The notes under the pieces: model-generated
The model's database searches: none
What the model was told of the DNA's origin: nothing
The model's input: the letters and a program-made list of their open reading frames with translations, nothing else
Assembly (NCBI GenBank): GCA_046728075.1
Contig: JBKPDV010000128.1
Coordinates: 1 to 45,784 of the forward strand
DNA length: 45,784 nucleotides
Source: JBKPDV01 sp046728075
Lineage (GTDB): Bacteria > Acidobacteriota > Thermoanaerobaculia > UBA5066 > Gp7-AA6
Direction: 5' to 3'
Position numbers and translations under genes: made by a program
Part shown: one piece after another, positions 7,937 to 14,873 of the stretch
Layout of the letters: the number at the start of each line of letters is the position of its first letter
Numbering within the stretch: position 1 is the stretch's first letter

Positions 7937-8302
7937 ATGAAGACAGAAGAGAGGGTGGAGGCGCGCCGGCGCGTGCGCGTCCGGATTCGGGAAAAGCTTC
8001 GGGGCAGCTCCGCGCGCCCGAGGCTGGCCGTCTTCAAGAGCGGCCGGCATATCTACGCGCAGCTGATCGACGACGCGAGCGGCAAAACCCTCGCCCATGC
8101 TTCTTCGCTGGACGAAGGGCTGAAGAAAGAGGGAGCCGCCGCCGCCAACGTCGCGACCGCGAAGAGAGTCGGCAAGCTCGTGGCGGACCGCGCCCGCGAA
8201 AAAGGAATTGCCCGGGTCGTCTTCGATCGGGGCGGCTACATCTATCACGGCAAGATCAAGGCGCTGGCCGAGGCGGCCCGCGAAGGCGGCCTGGAGTTCT
8301 GA
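7937..8302 (+). CDS. rplR: 50S ribosomal protein L18
   Basis: Large-subunit protein L18 (121 aa), which holds 5S rRNA with L5. RPRLAVFKSGRHIYAQLIDD and VVFDRGGYIYHGKIKALAEA with the closing ARE-GGLEF identify it. It begins 2 nt after rplF with little sign of its own ribosome binding site. A 72-nt spacer containing a heptad array follows. Confidence 0.97.
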   Translation: MKTEERVEARRRVRVRIREKLRGSSARPRLAVFKSGRHIYAQLIDDASGKTLAHASSLDEGLKKEGAAAANVATAKRVGKLVADRAREKGIARVVFDRGGYIYHGKIKALAEAAREGGLEF

Positions 8303-8303
8303 G

Positions 8304-8331
8304 AGTCGACAGTCGACAGTCAACAGTCGGA
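8304..8331. repeat. Period-7 word array E3 (rplR-rpsE spacer)
   Basis: Four tandem heptads begin just after the rplR stop: AGTCGAC, AGTCGAC, AGTCAAC, AGTCGGA. No mirrored arm is visible in the remaining spacer, so this may be a half element or a decayed one. The AGTCG core is shared with elements E6 and E10. Confidence 0.7.
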
Positions 8332-8374
8332 AGAACGGGGATGAACGTGGCTCGAAACGAGATCCGAGAAATTC

Positions 8375-8935
8375 ATGAGCAGTAATCGAGGCCCCGGCGG
8401 AGGGTCGCGGGCTCCGCGAGAGCGGGAGAAAGAGCGCGACGCTCAAGGCCGCGAGTTGATCGACCGTGTCGTGCACATCAATCGCGTGACGAAGGTCGTC
8501 AAAGGCGGCAAGAACTTTTCCTTCTCCGCGCTCGTGGTCGTCGGAGACGGCCAGGGACGCGTCGGCTACGGGTCCGGAAAGGCGAAAGAAGTTCCGATGG
8601 CCATCAAGAAAGGAATCGAGATGGCCAAGAAGAACATGCGGCAGGTCAGCCTCAAGGGCACCACGATTCCTCATGCGGTCCTCGGCCGTTACGGCGCCGG
8701 GCGCGTTCTCTTGAAGCCGGCCGCCCCGGGCACAGGCGTGATCGCGGGAGGGCCGGTTCGCGCGGTGCTCGAGTCTGTCGGTGTGGCCGACATTTTGACC
8801 AAGTCTCTCGGGACAACGAACCCGCACAACGTCATCAAGGCGACCTTCGACGGATTGAGCCAGCTGCGCAACGCCGACGAGATGTCCCGCCGGCGCGGGA
8901 TGGTCGCCGTGGCCGCGACCGGAACCGAGTCATGA
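8375..8935 (+). CDS. rpsE: 30S ribosomal protein S5
   Basis: Small-subunit protein S5 (186 aa), involved in decoding fidelity and mRNA helicase activity. LIDRVVHINRVTKVVKGGK followed by FSALVVVGDGQGRVGYG is the double-stranded RNA-binding signature. The N-terminal ~25 residues are Gly/Arg/Glu-rich and less conserved. The stop overlaps the rpmD start as ATGA. Confidence 0.97.
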   Translation: MSSNRGPGGGSRAPREREKERDAQGRELIDRVVHINRVTKVVKGGKNFSFSALVVVGDGQGRVGYGSGKAKEVPMAIKKGIEMAKKNMRQVSLKGTTIPHAVLGRYGAGRVLLKPAAPGTGVIAGGPVRAVLESVGVADILTKSLGTTNPHNVIKATFDGLSQLRNADEMSRRRGMVAVAATGTES

Positions 8936-9138
8936 CCGAATCGAAAAAGAGCCGCGCTGCCGGGAAGACGATGACGCTCCATTGGGTTCGCAGCGCGATT
9001 TGCACGCCGAAGAGTCACAAGGCCACGGTCCGAGGCCTGGGATTGCGCCGCCTTGGCCAGCGCGTCACGCGCGAGGACACGCCGGCCATCCGCGGGATGG
9101 TTCGGAAGGTCCGGCACCTCGTCGAGATCGAAGGTTAG
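8932..9138 (+). CDS. rpmD: 50S ribosomal protein L30
   Basis: Small protein L30 (68 aa). The family core is seen in LHWVRSAICTPKSHKATVRG and LGLRRLGQRV, ending VRHLVEIEG. About 14 residues precede the usual N-terminus. It overlaps rpsE by 4 nt and is 2 nt from rplO. Confidence 0.93.
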   Translation: MTESKKSRAAGKTMTLHWVRSAICTPKSHKATVRGLGLRRLGQRVTREDTPAIRGMVRKVRHLVEIEG

Positions 9139-9140
9139 AA

Positions 9141-9803
9141 ATGGTCGACAAGAAAAAGACGAAGAAGGGACCGGCGGGCGCCAAGGCGTCCCGGCCGCCC
9201 ATCAAGAAAAAGGCGCGCGCGACCGCGAAACCGGCCAAGGCGGCCCGCGAGGCGACTCGGGTCCCGGAAAAAGCGGCGCCCGAACGCCGCCCGAAAGCGC
9301 CCAGGGCTGCGCGCCCGCCTCAGCCGAAACCGCAGGTGGCCGTCTCGGGCCCGGCTCCTCTGGGAATCCACGACCTCCGTCCGGCTTTCGGCGCGACCCA
9401 ATCGAAGAAGCGCGTGGGCCGAGGACCGGGAAGCGGCCATGGGAAGACGGCAGGGAGGGGCAGCAAGGGGCAGAAGTCCCGCAGCGGATACCATCACCTG
9501 CGGGGATTCGAAGGGGGACAGATGCCGCTGCACCGGCGCGTCCCCAAGCGGGGTTTCACGAACATTTTCCGCGTCGAATACGACGTCGTGAACCTCTCGG
9601 CGCTCGATCGCTTCGAGTCCGGCACGAAGGTCACGCCCGACGTGCTCGCCTCCCACCGGCTGGCGCGCCGGAGCCGCCTGGTGAAGATTCTCGGAGACGG
9701 ACAGATCGGCAAACCGCTCGAGGTTTCCGCGCACAAATTCTCGGCTGGCGCTCAGTCGAAGATCGAAGCCGCGGGCGGACGCTGTGAGGTGATTCCCCGT
9801 TGA
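9141..9803 (+). CDS. rplO: 50S ribosomal protein L15 with basic N-terminal extension
   Basis: Large-subunit protein L15 (220 aa; family usually about 145). The ordinary L15 starts near residue 76 with LGIHDLRPAFGATQSKKRVG, then GRGPGSGHGKTAGRGSKGQK and GFEGGQMPLHRRVPKRGF. The first ~75 residues are a Lys/Ala/Pro-rich, probably disordered extension. The ATG at 9141 directly after rpmD is chosen because the extension stays strongly basic from there. An alternative would be an internal start, but no good one with a ribosome binding site is evident. The stop overlaps the secY start. Confidence 0.93.
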   Translation: MVDKKKTKKGPAGAKASRPPIKKKARATAKPAKAAREATRVPEKAAPERRPKAPRAARPPQPKPQVAVSGPAPLGIHDLRPAFGATQSKKRVGRGPGSGHGKTAGRGSKGQKSRSGYHHLRGFEGGQMPLHRRVPKRGFTNIFRVEYDVVNLSALDRFESGTKVTPDVLASHRLARRSRLVKILGDGQIGKPLEVSAHKFSAGAQSKIEAAGGRCEVIPR

Positions 9804-11182
9804 GCGCCCTTCAGAGCTTCGTCAACATCTTCAACGTGCCCGACCTGCGCAAGCGGGTCCTGTTCACGTTTCTCGTGCTCGCCGTGTACCGTTTGGGAGC
9901 CTTGATCCCGACGCCCGGCGTCGATCCGGCGGCTCTCCACGAGTTCTTCCGATCCTCGGCCGGCGGCCCGCTCGGTTTCCTCGACATCTTTTCGGGAGGT
10001 GCGCTGCGGAGGCTCTCGGTGTTCGCGCTGGGGATCATGCCCTACATCTCGGCGTCGATCATCCTTCAGCTGCTGACGGTCGTCTGGCCCTATCTCGAAA
10101 AGCTCTCGAAGGAAGGAGAGATGGGGCGCAAGAAGATCACGCAGTACACGCGCTACGGCACGGTGCTGCTCTCGCTGATCCAGTCGTCGGGCATCGCGTT
10201 GTGGCTCGAGAAGCAGCAGCAGGGGGCCACGCGCCTCGTTCCCCATCCGGGTTGGGGCTTCCGGCTCATGACGGTGCTGACGCTGACGACTGGAACGATC
10301 TTCATCATGTGGTTGGGAGAGCAGATTACCGAGCGCGGGATCGGCAACGGAATCTCGCTGATCATTTTCGCGGGAATCGTGGTCCGTCTCCCTTCGGCCG
10401 TGACCGGCCTCTTCCAGCAGATCCGGCAGGGGAACCTCTCGATCCTGACGCTCATTTTCGTGCTGGTCTTCATGGCCGGAATCGTGGCGTTGATCGTGTT
10501 CGTCGAGCGGGCGCAACGCCGCATTCCCGTGCAGTACGCCAAACGCGTCGTGGGACGCCGCGTCTACGGCGGTCAGAACACTTATCTGCCTCTGCGGGTC
10601 AATACGGGCGGTGTCATCCCGATCATCTTCGCGATCTCGATCCTTCAGATTCCCTACTACTTCTCCAACTTCATCGGCGCGGACTGGATGAAGAAGGTCG
10701 CCGCGTCGCTCCAGCAGGGTCAGCCGCTCTACGTCGTGCTCTACGCGGTGGGGATCCTCTTCTTCTGCTACTTCTACACGTCGATCGTCTTCAACCCGAC
10801 CGACACCGCCGACAACATGCGCAAGTACGGCGGGTTCATCCCGGGAATCCGGCCCGGAAAGAAGACAGCCGACTACATCGATACGGTGCTTTCGCGTCTG
10901 ACGATCGTGGGGGCCGTCTACCTGACTTTCGTCGCGCTGCTGCCGGAGTTCCTGTCGTCGGGCTTCAAGGTCCAGAACCTTCCCTGGATCGGACCGACGC
11001 TCTACGGCATTCTGCCCTCGTGGGTCAGCCAGGGCTTCGGGTTCAACTTCTATTTCGGCGGCACCTCGCTCTTGATCGTGGTGGGCGTGGCCATGGACAC
11101 GGTCCAGCAGGTCGAGTCCAAGCTTGTCGAGCATCACTACACCGGCTTCTTGAAGAAGAGCCGCGTGCGGGGACGCCGGTAA
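9800..11182 (+). CDS. secY: Preprotein translocase subunit SecY
   Basis: Channel subunit of the Sec translocon (460 aa, about ten membrane helices). The start is a TTG overlapping the rplO stop, giving MSALQSFVNIFNVPDLRKRV. Motifs include YRLGALIPTPGVD, the ALGIMPYISASIILQLL plug/helix-2 region, ERGIGNGISLIIFAGIV, and the late cytoplasmic region NPTDTADNMRKYGGFIPGIR. The gene follows rplO as in most bacteria. Length is normal. Confidence 0.97.
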   Translation: MSALQSFVNIFNVPDLRKRVLFTFLVLAVYRLGALIPTPGVDPAALHEFFRSSAGGPLGFLDIFSGGALRRLSVFALGIMPYISASIILQLLTVVWPYLEKLSKEGEMGRKKITQYTRYGTVLLSLIQSSGIALWLEKQQQGATRLVPHPGWGFRLMTVLTLTTGTIFIMWLGEQITERGIGNGISLIIFAGIVVRLPSAVTGLFQQIRQGNLSILTLIFVLVFMAGIVALIVFVERAQRRIPVQYAKRVVGRRVYGGQNTYLPLRVNTGGVIPIIFAISILQIPYYFSNFIGADWMKKVAASLQQGQPLYVVLYAVGILFFCYFYTSIVFNPTDTADNMRKYGGFIPGIRPGKKTADYIDTVLSRLTIVGAVYLTFVALLPEFLSSGFKVQNLPWIGPTLYGILPSWVSQGFGFNFYFGGTSLLIVVGVAMDTVQQVESKLVEHHYTGFLKKSRVRGRR

Positions 11183-11204
11183 TGGCGATGGGGAGCGCCG
11201 CCTG

Positions 11205-11798
11205 ATGCGAATCCTCTTTCTCGGGCCGCCCGGCAGCGGAAAGGGCACCCAGACGCGAATGCTTGCGCATCGCCTGGGGATTCCCGTGATCTCGACGGGG
11301 GAGATGCTCCGCGCGGCGGTGCGTGAGGGCACCCCCTTGGGAGGCAAGGCCAAGGCGGTCATGGAGGCGGGGGAGCTGGTTCCCGACGACCTCATGATCC
11401 AGCTCATCCGCGAGCGCCTTTCGGAGGCGGACGCGCGAGACGGCTTCATCCTGGACGGGTTTCCTCGGACGGTAGACCAGGCCAAGGCGTTGGAGCAGCT
11501 TCTGGCCGAGACCGGAAATGGGCGGGGGCTGCGAAGCGTTATCAACCTGGTGGTGCCGGAGCCCGTCCTTGTGGACCGACTCCACGGACGTTCGGCACAG
11601 GAACACCGCTCCGACGACAGGCCCGATACGATTCTGGAACGTCTCCGCGTCTACCACGCCAAAACAGAGCCCCTGATTGGCTTCTATCGGGAACGCGGGC
11701 TCTTGACCGACGTGGACGGACTCGGCGACGTCGACGAGATCGCCCAGCGGGTCGACCGGGCGTTCCGTTCGAGACAGAGCGCGCAGGGGGCCGCGTGA
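11205..11798 (+). CDS. adk: Adenylate kinase, short-LID type
   Basis: Interconverts ATP + AMP and two ADP (197 aa). The P-loop is GPPGSGKGTQ at about residues 7-16; ISTGEMLR and DGFILDGFPRT are AMP-site motifs. The LID segment is short (RLHGRSAQEHRSDDRPDT) with no zinc-binding Cys set, so it is a short-LID form. It lies 22 nt after secY and its stop overlaps the map start by 4 nt, the usual secY-adk-map order. Confidence 0.96.
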   Translation: MRILFLGPPGSGKGTQTRMLAHRLGIPVISTGEMLRAAVREGTPLGGKAKAVMEAGELVPDDLMIQLIRERLSEADARDGFILDGFPRTVDQAKALEQLLAETGNGRGLRSVINLVVPEPVLVDRLHGRSAQEHRSDDRPDTILERLRVYHAKTEPLIGFYRERGLLTDVDGLGDVDEIAQRVDRAFRSRQSAQGAA

Positions 11799-12592
11799 TC
11801 ACCCTGCGCAGCGCGGACGAGTTGGCGCGGTTGGAGGAAGCGTCCCGGGTGGTGCTGGAGACCCTCGATGTGGTCGAGGGAGAGGTCCGGCCGGGCGTGA
11901 CGACGGAGGAGCTTGACGCCATTGCGGAGACGGAGATTCGCCGCCGAGGAGCCAAACCGGCGTTTGTCGGCTATCGGGGCTATCCCAAGACGCTCTGCAC
12001 GTCGATCAACGACGAGGTCGTGCATGGGATCCCGGGCAAGAGATCTTTGAAACAGGGGGACGTGATCGGAATCGATTGTGGCGCGATCATCGACGGGTAT
12101 TACGGCGACGCCGCGCGCACGCTTCCGGTCGGCCGGATCAGCGAAGAGCTCGCAGAGCTGCTGACTGTGACTCGCCGGGCGCTCGAAATCGGCATTGCGT
12201 CCGCGCGCGCCGGGGCTCGCGTCTCCGACATCGGCGCCGCGATCGAAATCGCGGCCATTGCGCACGGATATGGGGTCGTGCGTGACTTCGTCGGCCACGG
12301 GGTCGGGACGGCGCTCCATGAGGAGCCGCAGGTTCCCAATTACGGACCCGGCGGCCGCGGGGCGATCTTGAAGAGCGGAATGGTGATCGCGATCGAGCCG
12401 ATGTTCAACCTGGGCCGGGCGGAAGTCTCCGTGGACAGGGACGGCTGGACAGTGCGGACGCGCGACGGCAGTGCCTCCGCTCACTTCGAGTACACCGTGG
12501 CGATCCAACCCGAGGGCGCCGTGATCCTGGGTCTCGGGCGCCTCGGCTCGCAGGCGGCGGACCGTCCCGCGGTGGCGGCGGTGCGGGGATGA
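11795..12592 (+). CDS. map: Methionine aminopeptidase, type I
   Basis: Removes the initiator Met from nascent proteins (265 aa). The five metal ligands can be read: two Asp in IDCGAIIDGYYGDAART, His in GHGVGTALHEEPQVPNYG, Glu in AIEPMFN and Glu in HFEYTVAI. CTSINDEVVHGIPG is the substrate-site loop. There is no N-terminal zinc finger, as expected for bacteria. The start is GTG, overlapping the adk stop; the stop overlaps infA. Confidence 0.97.
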   Translation: MITLRSADELARLEEASRVVLETLDVVEGEVRPGVTTEELDAIAETEIRRRGAKPAFVGYRGYPKTLCTSINDEVVHGIPGKRSLKQGDVIGIDCGAIIDGYYGDAARTLPVGRISEELAELLTVTRRALEIGIASARAGARVSDIGAAIEIAAIAHGYGVVRDFVGHGVGTALHEEPQVPNYGPGGRGAILKSGMVIAIEPMFNLGRAEVSVDRDGWTVRTRDGSASAHFEYTVAIQPEGAVILGLGRLGSQAADRPAVAAVRG

Positions 12593-12807
12593 CCAAGGAA
12601 GAGGCGATCGAGGTGATGGCGACCGTCGTCGAGCCGTTGCCCAATGCGATGTTCAAGGTGGAGCTGGAGAACAAACATCAGGTGCTCGCCCACATTTCGG
12701 GAAAGATGCGCAAGAACTTCATTCGCATCCTTCCGGGGGACAAGGTCTTAGTCGAGCTGTCCCCTTACGATTTGACGCGGGGACGGATCATTTATCGGTA
12801 CAAGTAG
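12589..12807 (+). CDS. infA: Translation initiation factor IF-1
   Basis: IF-1 (72 aa), an OB-fold factor that occupies the A site during initiation. VVEPLPNAMFKVELENKHQV and the RILPGDKVLVELSPYDLTRG block are diagnostic, ending RIIYRYK. Its ATG overlaps the map stop by 4 nt. A word-repeat element fills the gap to rpmJ. Confidence 0.97.
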   Translation: MTKEEAIEVMATVVEPLPNAMFKVELENKHQVLAHISGKMRKNFIRILPGDKVLVELSPYDLTRGRIIYRYK

Positions 12808-12811
12808 GAGA

Positions 12812-12895
12812 AGCTTGCAGCTTTCAGCCCACAGCTATCAGCCGGAGGCGCTCGGCATTCGCAGCTGAGAGCAAAAAGCTGTGAGCTGATAGCTG
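12812..12895. repeat. Period-7 mirrored word element E4 (infA-rpmJ spacer)
   Basis: Left arm (12812-12846): AGCTTGC, AGCTTTC, AGCCCAC, AGCTATC, AGCCGGA. Right arm (12861-12895): GCAGCTG, AGAGCAA, AAAGCTG, TGAGCTG, ATAGCTG. Both arms have five heptads. A perfect 11-bp pairing joins 12832-12842 with 12885-12895. The element fills nearly all of the 111-nt spacer. Confidence 0.8.
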
Positions 12896-12918
12896 AATGA
12901 CAACAAGGCGAGGAGATC

Positions 12919-13032
12919 ATGAAGGTTCGAGCATCGGTCAAGAAAATCTGCGCCAAATGCAAGATCGTGCATCGGAAGGGAGTGGTTCGGGTGATCTGCT
13001 CCATTCCCAAGCACAAACAGAGGCAGGGATAG
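12919..13032 (+). CDS. rpmJ: 50S ribosomal protein L36, zinc type
   Basis: Very small protein L36 (37 aa). The ATG at 12919 has a clear ribosome binding site (aggag) and gives MKVRASVKKICAKCKIVHRK, ending IPKHKQRQG. Cys11, Cys14, Cys27 and His32 make the zinc-binding form. It lies between two word-repeat elements, at its standard position before rpsM. Confidence 0.96.
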   Translation: MKVRASVKKICAKCKIVHRKGVVRVICSIPKHKQRQG

Positions 13033-13110
13033 AGCTTTCAGCGTCGGCTCACAGCTTTTAGCTGAGCGCGGACTTCTGAAAGCCAAAAGCTGAGAGCTAC
13101 AAGCTAAAGG
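13033..13110. repeat. Period-7 mirrored word element E5 (rpmJ-rpsM spacer)
   Basis: Left arm: AGCTTTC, AGCGTCG, GCTCAC (6 nt), AGCTTTT, AGCTGAG (13033-13066). Right arm (13076-13110): CTGAAAG, CCAAAAG, CTGAGAG, CTACAAG, CTAAAGG. The segments 13048-13063 and 13081-13096 are reverse complements at 14 of 16 positions. The last heptad supplies the aaagga ribosome binding site of rpsM. Confidence 0.75.
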
Positions 13111-13117
13111 AACTGAC

Positions 13118-13501
13118 ATGGCACGAATTGCTGGAGTCGATTTGCCTCTGAACAAGCGTGTGGAGATCGGCCTGACCTACATCTACGGAATCGGTCGGCC
13201 GAAGTCGAACTTCATTCTCCACAAGGCGGACGTGCGGCCCGACACCCGCGTCAAGGACCTTTCGGAGGAGGAGGTCGTCCGGATCCGCAAGGTCATTACC
13301 GATGACGTGAAGGTGGAAGGCGACCTGCGCAAAGACACCTCCATGGACATCAAGCGGCTGATGGACATCGGTTGCTACCGCGGGATGCGCCACCGCCGTA
13401 ACCTTCCGGTCCGCGGACAGCGGACGCACACGAACGCTCGGACGCGCAAGGGTCCGCGCAAGCAGACGATCGCCGGCAAGAAGAAGGCCACGAAGAAGTA
13501 A
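13118..13501 (+). CDS. rpsM: 30S ribosomal protein S13
   Basis: Small-subunit protein S13 (127 aa), which bridges to the large subunit and touches the P-site tRNA. MARIAGVDLPLNKRVEIGL and YRGMRHRRNLPVRGQRTHTN, followed by ARTRKGPRK, are diagnostic. The ribosome binding site aaagga is part of the preceding repeat. Length is normal. Confidence 0.97.
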   Translation: MARIAGVDLPLNKRVEIGLTYIYGIGRPKSNFILHKADVRPDTRVKDLSEEEVVRIRKVITDDVKVEGDLRKDTSMDIKRLMDIGCYRGMRHRRNLPVRGQRTHTNARTRKGPRKQTIAGKKKATKK

Positions 13502-13508
13502 GGAGAGC

Positions 13509-13589
13509 AGTCGGTAGTCGATAGTCGATAGTCGGTAGGGAAAGGCGGGCTCGGCTCCTCTACCGACTACCGACGACTGACTACCGACT
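13509..13589. repeat. Period-7 mirrored word element E6 (rpsM-rpsK spacer)
   Basis: Left arm (13509-13536): AGTCGGT, AGTCGAT, AGTCGAT, AGTCGGT. Right arm (13562-13589): ACCGACT, ACCGACG, ACTGACT, ACCGACT. Both arms have four heptads and are near reverse complements, with a 25-nt middle. This is the cleanest example of the mirrored layout inside the ribosomal operon. Confidence 0.85.
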
Positions 13590-13607
13590 CGTGACTGAAA
13601 GGAAGAC

Positions 13608-14045
13608 ATGGCAGAAGCAACAGCAGCGGCTGCGGTTCCCGAAAAGCCCGCTAAGGGAAAAGGGAAGCGTGCGCGGACCGGCAAGAAGGAAAAGAAGAAC
13701 ATTCCGCACGCGATCGCCACGGTGCAGGCCTCCTTCAACAATACGATCATCACGATTGCGGACCAGGACGGGGGCGTCCTGGCCTGGTCGTCGGCAGGCC
13801 GCATCGGGTTCAAGGGCTCGCGCAAGGGAACACCATTCGCGGCCCAGCTCGCCGCGGCCAACTGCGCCGAGCACGCCAAGGAGCACGGTGTCCGTTCCGT
13901 CGATGTGCGGGTGACCGGACCGGGAGCGGGCCGCGAATCCGCTATCCGCGCGCTGCAGGCCAACGGTCTCGACATCAAGTCGATCAAAGACACGACGCCG
14001 ATTCCGCACAACGGATGCCGGCCGAGAAAGAGAAGGAGAGTCTAG
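13608..14045 (+). CDS. rpsK: 30S ribosomal protein S11
   Basis: Small-subunit protein S11 (145 aa) in the platform near the mRNA exit. FNNTIITIADQDGGVLAWSS and the closing block IKDTTPIPHNGCRPRKRRRV are the signature. The first ~28 residues form an Ala/Lys-rich N-terminal stretch. A good ribosome binding site (aaagga) lies upstream. rpsD follows after 144 nt containing a repeat and a putative RNA fold. Confidence 0.97.
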   Translation: MAEATAAAAVPEKPAKGKGKRARTGKKEKKNIPHAIATVQASFNNTIITIADQDGGVLAWSSAGRIGFKGSRKGTPFAAQLAAANCAEHAKEHGVRSVDVRVTGPGAGRESAIRALQANGLDIKSIKDTTPIPHNGCRPRKRRRV

Positions 14046-14051
14046 AAATTA

Positions 14052-14106
14052 GTTATCAGTGATCCGTTATCAGTGATCAGTTCAAAACTGAGAACTGAGA
14101 ACTGAG
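14052..14106. repeat. Period-7 word element E7 (rpsK-rpsD spacer)
   Basis: Left arm (14052-14086): GTTATCA, GTGATCC, GTTATCA, GTGATCA, GTTCAAA. Right arm (14086-14106): AACTGAG three times in perfect tandem. The arms can pair through CAGTT/AACTG. It ends a few bases before the putative rpsD leader fold. Confidence 0.75.
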
Positions 14107-14111
14107 TGACA

Positions 14112-14171
14112 CCTCGTCTGTAAACCGCCTTATCGGTCCTGGGCGGGAGGAAGGACGTAAAAGAAACGAGG
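14112..14171 (+). promoter_or_regulatory. Pseudoknot-like fold directly upstream of rpsD
   Basis: Three perfect pairings can coexist. CCTCGT (14112-14117) pairs with ACGAGG (14166-14171) as an enclosing stem. CCGCC (14125-14129) pairs with GGCGG (14142-14146) as an inner hairpin. In the loop of that hairpin, GTCCT (14136-14140) pairs with AGGAC (14152-14156), making an H-type pseudoknot. The rpsD ribosome binding site gaggagg (14176-14182) begins 4 nt after the fold. S4 autoregulates through mRNA structures in E. coli and Firmicutes; a similar role here is inferred. Confidence 0.5.
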
Positions 14172-14189
14172 GATCGAGGAGGTTCTTTA

Positions 14190-14816
14190 GTGGCTCGTCA
14201 TACGGAATCGGTTTGCCGGCTCTGCCGGCGGGAGGGCATGAAGCTCTTCCTCAAAGGGGATCGCTGCTTCAAGGACAAGTGCGCGATCGAGAGGCGAAAC
14301 TACCCGCCCGGCCAGCACGGCCGCCGGCGGAGCAAGCTTCTCGGCTATGGCATTCAGCTTCGCGAGAAGCAGAAGGTCAAGCGCATTTATGGCTTGCTCG
14401 AGCGCCAGTTCCGCCTGGCCTTTGGCCGCGCGGAGCGCCGGAAGGGAATTACCGGCGCGAACCTGCTCGAGGAGCTCGAGCGTCGGCTGGACAACGTCGT
14501 GTACTCTCTCGGCTTCGCGGCCTCCCGGGCCCAGGCGCGGCAGCTCGTGCGCCACGGGCACGTGACGGTCAGCGGCCGAAAGGTCACGATCCCGTCCTAT
14601 CGCTTGACCAAAGGCCAGGTGGTGGCGATCAAGGACAAGAGCCGCGCCAACGAACAGATCAAGGCTTCGGTGGAAACGGCCCGGGCGCGCGGCGTCCCGG
14701 CCTGGCTCGACCTGTCTCCGGAAAACTTTTCCGGAACGGTCGTCGAGCTGCCGAAGCGAGAAGAGATCAAGCTGCCGATCCAGGAGCAGCTGATCGTCGA
14801 GCTCTACTCGAAGTAA
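14190..14816 (+). CDS. rpsD: 30S ribosomal protein S4, zinc type
   Basis: Small-subunit protein S4 (208 aa), a 16S rRNA nucleator and in several phyla a translational repressor. The GTG at 14190 with gaggagg upstream gives MARHTESVCRLCRREGMKLF. Cys9, Cys12, Cys26 and Cys31 form the zinc site. The S4 RNA-binding domain is seen in RLDNVVYSLGFAASRAQARQ followed by LVRHGHVTVSGRKV. A candidate regulatory fold lies directly upstream. Confidence 0.97.
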   Translation: MARHTESVCRLCRREGMKLFLKGDRCFKDKCAIERRNYPPGQHGRRRSKLLGYGIQLREKQKVKRIYGLLERQFRLAFGRAERRKGITGANLLEELERRLDNVVYSLGFAASRAQARQLVRHGHVTVSGRKVTIPSYRLTKGQVVAIKDKSRANEQIKASVETARARGVPAWLDLSPENFSGTVVELPKREEIKLPIQEQLIVELYSK

Positions 14817-14873
14817 CGGGCTTGGCGGGGACCCTGCGATCCCGCCGGCCACCTAAGGGATACGGAGGAAAAC

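Noticed and set aside
9752..11545. Long minus-strand frames opposite secY, S3, the amidase and the AP copies (up to 625 codons)
   Set aside because: They mirror well-identified genes in GC-rich DNA, have low-complexity Arg/Asp/His-rich translations and match no family I recognise.
13509..13589. Iteron-type replication origin or DnaA boxes
   Set aside because: The heptads do not match TTATCCACA, no AT-rich unwinding region or rep gene is near, and the arrays lie within operons.
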